From positions 1 to 20,578 of the forward strand of contig JAEZJG010000012.1 of assembly GCA_023415795.1 (NCBI GenBank): a stretch of DNA of 20,578 nucleotides. Reading direction: 5' to 3'. Shown here one piece after another: positions 1-6,984 of the stretch. The notes under the pieces were generated by a model. The model searched no databases and had not been told where the DNA came from. It saw nothing but the letters and a program-made list of their open reading frames with translations. Source of the DNA: Bacillota bacterium. Lineage in GTDB: Bacteria; Bacillota; Clostridia; Christensenellales; SZUA-584. A program made the position numbers and the translations under genes. The first letter of the stretch is position 1. Each line of letters opens with the position of its first letter.

Positions 1-345
1 GACAACAGTTTTGTTGAGGGATTCCTCACTGCGTTCGGAATGACAGCAGTTTTGTTGATGGGTGTCCTCATTGCGTTTTGAATGACGGGATGCTGGGTGA
101 GTGCAGACGGCGAAGCACTTCCTCCGCAGCGCTGTCATGCAGAGCGAAGCGAAGCATCCCCTGTGGCGTGACCGTGGTGCGAGCTAGCGGTTTGCCCGCT
201 GCATCCTACGGGCATGATCTCGCACGGGGGATTCCTCGCAGGCTCGGAATGACCGATGCTAGGGAGGTGGTATCCTCACGGCGTTCGGAATGACGGATGC
301 TAGGGCGGGGGCTGTCATGCAGCGCAAAGCGACGCATAGCCCGGC
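1..345. repeat. Interspersed repeat cluster 1 (truncated by window start)
   Basis: Non-genic. It contains several copies of a module reading tcctcactgcgttcggaat (near 20-44, 64-86, 230-252 and 271-294). It also holds copies of the partner module built around tgtcatgcagagcgaagcg (about 137-166 and a degenerate one at 313-338). The same modules recur at 12936-13765 in this orientation, and at 16940-17512 and 20097-20578 in the opposite orientation. Reading frames through these modules are open by chance and give low-complexity peptides with no family resemblance, so I call no gene here. The left edge of the cluster lies outside the window. Confidence 0.85.
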
Positions 346-383
346 CGCAATATATATCGCCATGCAAGCGTATTTGGGAGGCT

Positions 384-410
384 AAAGCACCCGGTGCGCT
401 TTTTTGTTTT
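384..410 (+). terminator. Probable rho-independent terminator after repeat cluster 1
   Basis: A short hairpin (GCAC, loop CCG, GTGC, with flanking AAA/TTT pairing and a two-base bulge) is followed by a run of six T and then GTTTT. It would end any plus-strand transcript coming through repeat cluster 1 before the promoter at 508-535. The stem is short, so this call is moderate. Confidence 0.5.
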
Positions 411-507
411 AACGTAATAAAACGCCGTCTGGCGGAGTACGTTAATGATGTCTGTCGCTTATTCGTACCAATTGCCTGTAAACAATCATAATGAATTGCA
501 TTTGAAT

Positions 508-535
508 TTGAATTATTATTGGAAAGGTATATAAT
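508..535 (+). promoter_or_regulatory. Sigma-A-type promoter for the 563 gene
   Basis: A consensus -10 TATAAT at 530-535 is preceded by TTGAAT at 508-513 with a 16-bp spacer, in an AT-rich stretch. The start codon at 563 lies 28 nt downstream and has the Shine-Dalgarno AAAGGAG at 551-557. No terminator is visible between here and atpC, so this promoter may also feed the atp operon. Confidence 0.65.
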
Positions 536-562
536 AGACTAATTAAACCAAAAGGAGACTGC

Positions 563-1453
563 ATGCTGGATTTCAAGAAAATAGAACTGGATGACAAACT
601 GAGGTTTGAAAAATATACGCTGTGCCACGGGCACCACAATCTGGAAGCCTCGTTCGCGAATATCTACATCTGGAGCCGCGCCATGAATATAGAGATGGCG
701 ACTGATGATATGGCGATGTATCTGCACATAAACAACGGCAGCGAATCGTTTCTGCTGCCGCCGCTGCTGGACGACTGTGACATCAGCATCGAAGAAGCCA
801 TGCGCCGGTGCGAGGCGTTTCTGGAAAGCCGCGGCAACGCTTTTAAGATCAAGGGCGTGACGGTGCCGCTCAAGGAGAAGATAGAAGCGGACTGTCCGGG
901 GCGCTATGTGATGACGCCGGACAGAGCGAACTTCGAGTATGTCTACAACACGCAGGATCTGATGACGCTGGAGGGCAAGAAGTATCACGCCAAGCGCAAC
1001 CACATCAACAAGCTGCTGGGCAGCCACAGCTTTGAATACCGCGTTTACACGGCGGCGGATTATGACGCCTGTATGTCGCTGTACCGCTCGTGGGTAGAGG
1101 GCAAGGGCGGCATGACCGAGAGCATCCAACTTGAAATGACGGCCACCGAGGCGGCGCTGAAAAATCTGGAGGCACTGGGGCTGCGGTGCGGCCTGCTGTA
1201 TGTGGACGGCAATCTGGAAGGCTTCACGGTGGGGGAACGCTTCGGAGATATGGCGATTATCCACGTCGAGAAGGCCAACCCGGATTTGCAGGGCACATAT
1301 CCGCTTATCAACCGGGAGTTTGTGCGCAACGAATGGAGCGATTTGAAGTATATCAACCGCGAGGAAGATATGGGTATTGAGGGGCTGAGGAAGGCGAAGC
1401 TGTCGTATTACCCGGCCTTCATGGTGGAGAAATACACCTGTGTGAGGAGCTGA
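563..1453 (+). CDS. DUF2156 / phosphatidylglycerol lysyltransferase C-terminal-domain protein
   Basis: A 296-residue cytosolic protein. Two hallmark stretches of the DUF2156 (LPG synthase C) family are visible: LEGKKYHAKRNHINK at about residues 136-150, and NREEDMGIEGLRKAKLSYYP at about 265-284. The fold is a double GNAT-like domain. In MprF it transfers an aminoacyl group from tRNA to a lipid, while free-standing clostridial versions have mostly unproven substrates. No membrane flippase domain is attached, so a true MprF role is not implied. The start is supported by AAAGGAG at 551-557. The gene ends 2 nt before the next start and is clearly co-transcribed with the GNAT gene. The family call is firm; the substrate is unknown. 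Confidence 0.85.
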   Translation: MLDFKKIELDDKLRFEKYTLCHGHHNLEASFANIYIWSRAMNIEMATDDMAMYLHINNGSESFLLPPLLDDCDISIEEAMRRCEAFLESRGNAFKIKGVTVPLKEKIEADCPGRYVMTPDRANFEYVYNTQDLMTLEGKKYHAKRNHINKLLGSHSFEYRVYTAADYDACMSLYRSWVEGKGGMTESIQLEMTATEAALKNLEALGLRCGLLYVDGNLEGFTVGERFGDMAIIHVEKANPDLQGTYPLINREFVRNEWSDLKYINREEDMGIEGLRKAKLSYYPAFMVEKYTCVRS

Positions 1454-1455
1454 CT

Positions 1456-2466
1456 ATGGACATCAGGCTGCTGGAAAAGAGAGATATTCCGCTCGCGAAA
1501 GCACTGTGGAAGCAGGCGTTTGGTGATACCGACGCGTTTATTGACTGGTATTTCGCGAACAAGGTGCTGCCGGGGCAGTCGCTGGGCATGTTTGACGGCG
1601 GGCTTGTTTCCGTGCTGCACATGCTGCCCTTTACGATCAGCGTGCAGCACCGGCCGCTGCAGTCGGCTTACATCGCGGGGGCGGCGACGGATTTGTCGCA
1701 CCGCGGCGAGGGGCTGATGCGCATACTGCTGCGCGAGTCTCTGGCGCTGATGAAGCAGCGCGGCATACTGCTCACGCATTTGTACCCGTTCAAGCACGAG
1801 TTCTACGAAAAGCTGGGCTGGGCAACCTATTCTCACGTGCGCAAGCAAAGCGTGACGGCGGCGACGCTCAGCCGTCATGCCGAGGTGATACAAACGACGG
1901 ACGCAGCACTGCTGGAGCCGCTGTACAACAAGATGATGCGCGGTTTCGACGGCTACGTGATTCGCGGTGAGCGTGAGTGGAGCTGGCGGCTTAATGAGCT
2001 GGCTGTGGACGGCGGCAAGGCCATCGTGCTGATAGAGGGCGACGCGGCTGTGGCCTATATGCTGTATAACGTGCAGGACGGCACAGCGGACGTGATTGAA
2101 ACGGTGTACACCGACGAGGCCTATGTGGGCGGGCTGCTGGCGTGGCTGTTTAGGCAGGGCTGCAAGAAGGTGCAGTATAACCTGCCTGCCGACAGGCGCG
2201 GTGCCAAGCACGGCATGGCGCGTGTGGTGGATACACAGGCGCTTTTGCAGGCATTTGGCGCGACTTCTATGCTGGATCATGCCAGCATAGAGGACAACCT
2301 TGCGCCATGGAACAATGTAAAGGGCGGTGCGCTGACGATGCCCGTAAACGAGCTGGCAAGGCTTGTGCATCAGGGGGCGGCAAATTTTGGCGAATACATG
2401 GAAGGCTCACGCGAATTAAATAATATTTTGGTTCCACAGACAGCTTGCATTTTTGAAGCATATTGA
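1456..2466 (+). CDS. GNAT-family N-acetyltransferase, Eis-like
   Basis: A 336-residue protein. The N-terminal GNAT domain carries the acetyl-CoA pyrophosphate-binding signature SHRGEGLM (residues 81-88) and a downstream PFKHEFYEKLGW (111-122), typical of Eis-like acetyltransferases. Residues from about 150 onward fit the second GNAT-like and SCP2-like C-terminal domains of that group by length and spacing, but I see no diagnostic motif there. The start ATG has GAGGAG at 1444-1449, inside the end of the upstream gene. Translation of the two genes is probably coupled, and together they form a pair of acyl/aminoacyl transferase folds just ahead of the atp operon. The acceptor substrate cannot be read from the sequence. 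Confidence 0.8.
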   Translation: MDIRLLEKRDIPLAKALWKQAFGDTDAFIDWYFANKVLPGQSLGMFDGGLVSVLHMLPFTISVQHRPLQSAYIAGAATDLSHRGEGLMRILLRESLALMKQRGILLTHLYPFKHEFYEKLGWATYSHVRKQSVTAATLSRHAEVIQTTDAALLEPLYNKMMRGFDGYVIRGEREWSWRLNELAVDGGKAIVLIEGDAAVAYMLYNVQDGTADVIETVYTDEAYVGGLLAWLFRQGCKKVQYNLPADRRGAKHGMARVVDTQALLQAFGATSMLDHASIEDNLAPWNNVKGGALTMPVNELARLVHQGAANFGEYMEGSRELNNILVPQTACIFEAY

Positions 2467-2473
2467 TTAGAAT
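2445..2473 (+). promoter_or_regulatory. Candidate promoter just upstream of the atp operon
   Basis: TTGCAT (2445-2450), a 17-bp spacer and TAGAAT (2468-2473) overlap the end of the GNAT gene. Transcription would begin near 2480, almost at the ATG of the atpI-like gene (2482). The -35 is weak. This would be a secondary promoter in addition to read-through from 508-535. Confidence 0.35.
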
Positions 2474-2481
2474 GTATTGTT

Positions 2482-2790
2482 ATGTGGGGTATATTGGTTG
2501 GACTTGTTATAGGCGCTTTGCAGGTGCTGGCGCTAAGAATATTAGGCAAAATGATACTTGGCGACAAGCTGGCCGCCAAGGCTTTAGGCGCGGTTTTACT
2601 GATTGTTAAAATCGCCGTCATTGTGCTTATACTGTACCTGATCGCAAACGTATCGCTGACGCATCTGCTTTGGACGGCGGGCGGTATGTTGATTGGCATG
2701 ACTGCGGCGCTGGCTGTGATCATGATAAGCGGCAGGGCAAAAGCGGCTGCCCAAGGCGGCGATAATGGAAAGGACAACAGCCATGTTTGA
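2482..2790 (+). CDS. atpI: ATP synthase subunit I-like small membrane protein
   Basis: A 102-residue protein with three predicted membrane helices (about residues 2-22, 36-56 and 62-84) and a short polar tail. Sequence alone does not identify it strongly. Its position directly before atpB, its size and its hydrophobic profile match the AtpI family, which helps assemble the c-ring in several bacteria. There is no good Shine-Dalgarno before the ATG: the upstream bases are AT-rich, unlike every other gene in this operon. Its last 8 nt overlap the likely atpB start. I am confident that it is a real membrane protein and less sure that it is AtpI by homology. Confidence 0.65.
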   Translation: MWGILVGLVIGALQVLALRILGKMILGDKLAAKALGAVLLIVKIAVIVLILYLIANVSLTHLLWTAGGMLIGMTAALAVIMISGRAKAAAQGGDNGKDNSHV

Positions 2791-3511
2791 GCGCACGTTA
2801 TCCGGTTTGGGACAAGTAACAGGCTTTAACGCTGAGGAACTGTCGATTACACCCCCCAAGGTATCCATCTTCGGGCTTGAGGTCAACGAAACAATGGTGG
2901 TCACATGGGCTGTCATGCTGATACTGATCGTTGCTGCCGTTGTCATCCGCCTCTTTTACATTTCACGATTCAAAACCGTTCCCAAGGGCTTGCAAAACGT
3001 ACTTGAAATGTTTGTGGAATTCTGTGAGAAGTTTGTTGATTCGCAGCTGGGCAAGCGCGGCGCAGCCTTTGCCGCGTATATTTTCACCATCGGACTGGTC
3101 ATCGTCAGCACCAGCTTGGTCGAGCTGCTTGGCTTCCGTCCTCCGGCGACGGACATCAACTTTACCATTGCGCTGGCGCTCATGTCGTTCGTTCTGATCA
3201 ACGCTTTCGGATTCTACTTCACCGGCTTTTTGGGGCGTTTGAAATGGTTTATTAAGCCCAAGGCTTTTATGCTGCCCGTCAACATGGTGACACACGCGGT
3301 GATTCCGGTGTCGCTCTCCTTTCGTCTTTTCGGCAACATGTTTGCCGGCATGGTCGTAATGGATCTGCTTTACAGCGTGGTGGCCGTTGGTGTGCCCGCC
3401 GTGCTGTCAATATACTTCAATCTGTTCCACGTGGGAATTCAAACGTATATTTTCCTCGTATTGACGCTATCCTTCATGGAAGAGACAGTTATGTACGGGG
3501 CAAAACGATAA
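2783..3511 (+). CDS. atpB: F1Fo ATP synthase subunit a
   Basis: A 242-residue polytopic stator subunit of the Fo ion channel. The essential stator arginine lies in SLSFRLFGNMFAG (R181, equivalent to E. coli R210). The last helix holds the conserved glutamine in GIQTYIFLVLT (Q220, equivalent to E. coli Q252). Five to six membrane helices are visible (for example 38-60, 97-117, 127-149, 163-200 and 205-232). I chose the ATG at 2783 over the in-frame ATG at 2765 because AAAGGA lies 8 nt before it and the N-terminus then fits the family; 2765 remains possible. It overlaps the preceding gene by 8 nt, which suggests translational coupling. Confidence 0.93.
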   Translation: MFERTLSGLGQVTGFNAEELSITPPKVSIFGLEVNETMVVTWAVMLILIVAAVVIRLFYISRFKTVPKGLQNVLEMFVEFCEKFVDSQLGKRGAAFAAYIFTIGLVIVSTSLVELLGFRPPATDINFTIALALMSFVLINAFGFYFTGFLGRLKWFIKPKAFMLPVNMVTHAVIPVSLSFRLFGNMFAGMVVMDLLYSVVAVGVPAVLSIYFNLFHVGIQTYIFLVLTLSFMEETVMYGAKR

Positions 3512-3551
3512 GACTTCGATTATTAATCTATATTATTTGGAGGTAAGCAAA

Positions 3552-3770
3552 ATGGGTATTGTTGCAATTGGTGTGGGTCTGGCAGTTCTGACAGGTTTGG
3601 GCGCGGGCATTGGTATGGGTATCGCGACCGGCAAGGCGGCGGATGCGGTGGCACGGCAGCCCGAGGCCAGCGGTAAGATCAACTCTATGCTTCTGATCGG
3701 CTTGGCTTTTGCGGAAACGACAGCCATTTACGGCTTTGTTATCGCTATTTTGATGATGGGTAAGTTCTAG
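3552..3770 (+). CDS. atpE: F1Fo ATP synthase subunit c
   Basis: A 72-residue hairpin of two membrane helices (about 4-27 and 47-70) joined by the polar loop ARQPEASGK. The ion-carrying carboxylate is E55 in AFAETTAIYGF. T56, T57 and Y60 match the second-helix side of the sodium-binding site known from Ilyobacter tartaricus. The glutamine expected on helix 1 is replaced by M22 (33 residues before E55, the same spacing as Q32 to E65). The ATG at 3552 follows GGAGG at 3539-3543. The coupling ion is therefore ambiguous: H+ is more likely, but parts of a sodium site are kept. Confidence 0.95.
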   Translation: MGIVAIGVGLAVLTGLGAGIGMGIATGKAADAVARQPEASGKINSMLLIGLAFAETTAIYGFVIAILMMGKF

Positions 3771-3810
3771 CCAAGGGGCGTGCCGGGATAATCTGAAGTG
3801 AGGTGAGATC

Positions 3811-4290
3811 ATGCTTGAAATAGACCCGTTAAATATAGGACTTCATATACTCAATGTTTTAATACTGTTTGTTGTGATGCGCTTTTTGATCTACAAGCCG
3901 GTGCTCAAGTTTATGAAGAACCGTGAAAATTCGTTTGCGAACAAGGTGGACGAAATGGATGAGCGCGATAAAGAGCTGATCCAGCAGAAGGAAGCCTATG
4001 AGCAGATGATGGCGAACGCGCACAACGAAGCAGCGGCGATCATCACCCGCAGTAACGATATGGCGCGTGACCATGCGCGTGAGATCGTTGATAACGCGAA
4101 GGAGCATGCACGCACGTTTGTGCTGCGCGCCAAACGCGAAATTGAGGCTGAGAAGGTGCAGGTCAGGCAGGATATGAGAACGGAGATCGCAGAAATGAGC
4201 ATTCAGATCGCGGAAAAGGTGCTTGCGCGCGAGATTTCTCTGGACGATAACCGCAAGATCATCGACGAGTTCTTTGAGAGGGTGGGATGA
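3811..4290 (+). CDS. atpF: F1Fo ATP synthase subunit b
   Basis: A 159-residue peripheral-stalk subunit of normal length. One N-terminal membrane helix (about 8-28) is followed by the conserved YKPVLKFMKNRE and a long, charged right-handed coiled coil (about 35-140). It ends in the usual amphipathic tail, RKIIDEFFERVG. Shine-Dalgarno GTGAGGTGAG is at 3797-3806. The stop codon abuts the next cistron: the delta-alpha start at 4292 is 1 nt after the stop. The C-terminal tail is the part that in other bacteria binds the C-terminal domain of delta. Here that domain is encoded at the start of the next gene. Confidence 0.94.
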   Translation: MLEIDPLNIGLHILNVLILFVVMRFLIYKPVLKFMKNRENSFANKVDEMDERDKELIQQKEAYEQMMANAHNEAAAIITRSNDMARDHAREIVDNAKEHARTFVLRAKREIEAEKVQVRQDMRTEIAEMSIQIAEKVLAREISLDDNRKIIDEFFERVG

Positions 4291-4291
4291 T

Positions 4292-6103
4292 TTGGCTATC
4301 GAGGGAAAACTGAAATCGGCCGTCGCGCTGGACGACCTGACGATACAATCGATCAGAAAACGGTTTGAGACGCTGGTGGGCGAAGAGATCAGCTTCAAAA
4401 CCGAGGTGACGCCGGAGCTGCTGGGCGGCTTCGTTGTGGTGCTGGGCAACAAGGTTTACGACCGCAGCGTGCGCGCACACCTGGGCAAGATCAAGAACTA
4501 CATCGTTGATGCGGAGTCGCCGTATAAGAACGACGCTTTGGAGGAGGGCGACTTCTCGCTGGATATTAATCCGGAGGAGTTCGGCAAAACCACCAAGGAA
4601 CGCATCAAGGAATATACGGGCGAGCTGGACGTTACCGAGGTGGGTACCGTTATATCGTCGGGCGACGGCATCGTGATGGTGAAGGGGCTGGAGAGCTGCA
4701 AATACGGCGAGCTGCTGGAGTTTGAGAACAACTCGTTCGGCATCGTGATGAACCTCTCGAAGGAGAGCATCGGCGCGGTGCTGCTCAACAACGTATGGGA
4801 TGTTTCCGAAGGCTCTAACGTGCGCAACACCGGCACAGTGGTGCAGGTGCCCGTGGGCGAGGCGCTGCTGGGGCGCGTTGTGAGCCCTCTGGGTGTGCCC
4901 ATGGACGGCAAGGGCAAGGTGTTTGCGGACAAGTATCGCGTTATTGAGGCGGAAGCGCCGCACATATTCGACCGTCAGGGCGTCAAAAGCCCGCTGGAAA
5001 CGGGTATTGTGTCCATCGACAGCATGGTGCCCATCGGCAAGGGACAAAGAGAGCTGATCATCGGCGACCGCCAGACAGGCAAGACGGCCATCGCCGTGGA
5101 TACCATACTGAACCAAAAGGGCAAGAACGTCTACTGCATTTACGTGGCTATCGGGCAAAAGGCGTCCACCATTGCGGGCATCATCAAAACGCTGGAGGAA
5201 GAGGGCGCGCTGGAATATACCATCGTGGTCGCGTCCACCGGCAGCGATGCGCCGTCGATGCAGTATATCGCGCCGTATTCGGGCTGCGCCATCGCTGAGG
5301 AATTCATGTATGCCGGCAAGGACGCGCTGATCGTATACGACGATTTATCCAAGCACGCCGTCGCTTACCGCACGATGTCGCTGCTGCTGCGCCGCCCGCC
5401 GGGCCGCGAAGCGTATCCGGGCGACGTGTTCTATCTGCACTCGCGCCTGCTGGAGCGTGCCGCGCGTCTGCACGACAAGCACGGCGGCGGTTCCATGACG
5501 GCGCTGCCCATCATCGAGACGATGGCGGGCGATATTTCCGCATACATACCCACCAACGTGATTTCCATCACGGACGGGCAGATATTCCTTGAGTCTGAGC
5601 TGTTTAACGCGGGCATTCGCCCCGCTGTCAACGTGGGCCTTTCCGTATCCCGCGTGGGCGGCAGCGCGCAGATCAAGGCGATGCGTAAAGTGGCAGGGCG
5701 CCTGCGTCTTGACCTCGCGCAGTACCGTGAGCTGGCGGTGTTCGCGCAGTTCGCTTCCGACCTCGACAAGACGACGCGCGAGACGCTGGATCAGGGCGCG
5801 CGGCTGACGGAGTCGCTCAAGCAGCAGCAGTATTCGCCGATGTCGATGGCCAGCCAGGTTATCATGCTGTACGTCGCGATCAATAAGTATCTGGTGAAGC
5901 TGCCGTTTAACCATGTGAAGGAGTTCACGCGGCGCTATCTGGAATACGTGGATACCAACTATCCTGAAGTGCGCCTGACGATCGAGAAGACGGGCGACCT
6001 GCCGGAGGACGCTGTCTCCGAGCTGCGCAAGGCCGCGGAGGAGTTTATCCCGACATATTGCCAGCAGAACGCGATCAAGCTGGAAAACGAGGTTGAGCAA
6101 TAG
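4292..6103 (+). CDS. atpA: Fusion: delta-subunit C-terminal domain joined to full F1 alpha subunit
   Basis: A 603-residue protein. Residues about 91-603 are a complete F1 alpha. They include Walker A GDRQTGKT (258-265), GQKASTIAG, the LIVYDDLSKHAVAYR block and the arginine finger R454 in SVSRVGGSAQ (E. coli R376). Residues 1 to about 73 are not alpha. They match the C-terminal domain of delta: LKSAVALDDLTI, then TPELLGGFVVVLGNKVYD (40-57) and RSVRAHLGKIKNYI (58-71), that family's GG..v..g..v.D.SVr..L signature. Residues 74-90 are an acidic linker. The usual alpha N-terminal helix follows (INPEEFGKTTKERIKEY). The start is the TTG at 4292, with GGTGGG at 4281-4286. An ATG at 4287 is out of frame and stops after eight codons. 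The delta N-terminal domain is absent. The fusion is read directly; its effect on the enzyme is inferred. Confidence 0.9.
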   Translation: MAIEGKLKSAVALDDLTIQSIRKRFETLVGEEISFKTEVTPELLGGFVVVLGNKVYDRSVRAHLGKIKNYIVDAESPYKNDALEEGDFSLDINPEEFGKTTKERIKEYTGELDVTEVGTVISSGDGIVMVKGLESCKYGELLEFENNSFGIVMNLSKESIGAVLLNNVWDVSEGSNVRNTGTVVQVPVGEALLGRVVSPLGVPMDGKGKVFADKYRVIEAEAPHIFDRQGVKSPLETGIVSIDSMVPIGKGQRELIIGDRQTGKTAIAVDTILNQKGKNVYCIYVAIGQKASTIAGIIKTLEEEGALEYTIVVASTGSDAPSMQYIAPYSGCAIAEEFMYAGKDALIVYDDLSKHAVAYRTMSLLLRRPPGREAYPGDVFYLHSRLLERAARLHDKHGGGSMTALPIIETMAGDISAYIPTNVISITDGQIFLESELFNAGIRPAVNVGLSVSRVGGSAQIKAMRKVAGRLRLDLAQYRELAVFAQFASDLDKTTRETLDQGARLTESLKQQQYSPMSMASQVIMLYVAINKYLVKLPFNHVKEFTRRYLEYVDTNYPEVRLTIEKTGDLPEDAVSELRKAAEEFIPTYCQQNAIKLENEVEQ

Positions 6104-6104
6104 C

Positions 6105-6968
6105 ATGGCCAGCATGGGGGATATCAAGCACAGCATACACTCCATCTCTGAAATGCAGCAGATCACGCGGGCGATGCACCTTATCTCTACATCAAAGATG
6201 AGGAAGGCCGTTGTCCGTTACGAGAACAATCACATGCATTTCGAGCGGGTGCAGTCTGCGCTGAAGGACATACTGACGCATTCGCACGAGTTGAGCCATC
6301 CGTACGTGGCCGAGAGCGACGGCGGCAAGGCGGCTTATGTGGTGATCGCCGCGGATAAGGGCATGTGCGGCGGTTATAACCACAACGTGCTCAATCTGGC
6401 GCACAAGGTGATGCAAAAGAGCGAGGAGCGCTATATACTGACGATCGGGCAGGAGGCGCGGGCGTATTTTGACCGGCGGGGCTACATGGTGGACGTGGAG
6501 TTTCTTCACGTATCGCAGAACCCGTCGTTATATAATGCGCGCAACATCACCAACGACATTCTGGAGCTGTATGAAAACGGCATCATGGACGAGGTGTATA
6601 TCGTGTACACCAAGTTCATCTCTGCCATACGGCAGGAGCCGCATGTGATCAAGCTGCTGCCCGTGTCTGTTTCTAACTTCGAGGGCATCGACACGGAGGT
6701 GCAATACTCCGGCGAGCTGTACTATCACCCGACGCCCAAGGAAGTTTTCGACATACTGGTTCCGCAATATATAGTGGGGCTGGTATACGGGTGTCTGGTG
6801 CAGTCTTACGCAAGCGAGCATTGCGCGCGCATGACGGCCATGGAAAACGCAACGAACAACGCCGAGGAGATGATCGACAACCTGACGCGTGAGTATAACC
6901 GCGCACGGCAGTTTGCAATCACCAATGAGATATCCGAAATCATCGGCGCGCTGGATGCTATAAAATAG
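6105..6968 (+). CDS. atpG: F1Fo ATP synthase subunit gamma
   Basis: A 287-residue central-shaft subunit. The N-terminal helix reads MASMGDIKHSIHSISEMQQI, followed by TRAMHLISTSKMRKA. The C-terminal helix ends TREYNRARQFAITNEISEII. Both are the canonical coiled-coil ends that rotate inside the alpha3-beta3 ring. A Rossmann-like middle domain is recognised by KGMCGGYNHNV. I start it at the ATG at 6105 because the canonical MASM begins there. A GAGG-containing site lies at 6089-6097, and the upstream stop is 1 nt before the start, so translation is probably coupled to the alpha fusion. Confidence 0.94.
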   Translation: MASMGDIKHSIHSISEMQQITRAMHLISTSKMRKAVVRYENNHMHFERVQSALKDILTHSHELSHPYVAESDGGKAAYVVIAADKGMCGGYNHNVLNLAHKVMQKSEERYILTIGQEARAYFDRRGYMVDVEFLHVSQNPSLYNARNITNDILELYENGIMDEVYIVYTKFISAIRQEPHVIKLLPVSVSNFEGIDTEVQYSGELYYHPTPKEVFDILVPQYIVGLVYGCLVQSYASEHCARMTAMENATNNAEEMIDNLTREYNRARQFAITNEISEIIGALDAIK

Positions 6969-6984
6969 CGATTGGAGAACGACA

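Noticed and set aside
539..1264. Long antisense open frames opposite real genes (also 1408-2370, 4259-5158, 5345-6166, 6958-8067, 11111-12364, 15456-16490)
   Set aside because: They are His/Arg/Leu/Gln-rich shadows typical of the antisense of GC-rich coding sequence, with no ribosome-binding sites or family motifs.
3552..3770. A definite sodium-coupled ATP synthase
   Set aside because: The helix-1 glutamine of the Na+ signature is replaced by methionine, so the motif is incomplete.
4223..4291. A longer alpha fusion starting at TTG 4223 inside atpF
   Set aside because: The extra 23 residues have no family resemblance and are an out-of-frame reading of the atpF end. The TTG at 4292 has a suitably placed GGTGGG and begins where delta similarity begins.
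4287..4313. A recent frameshift that split a normal atpH from atpA
   Set aside because: The ATG at 4287 opens only eight codons, the fused frame is fully open, and no delta N-terminal sequence is seen in any frame between atpF and the fusion. A real fusion explains the data better.
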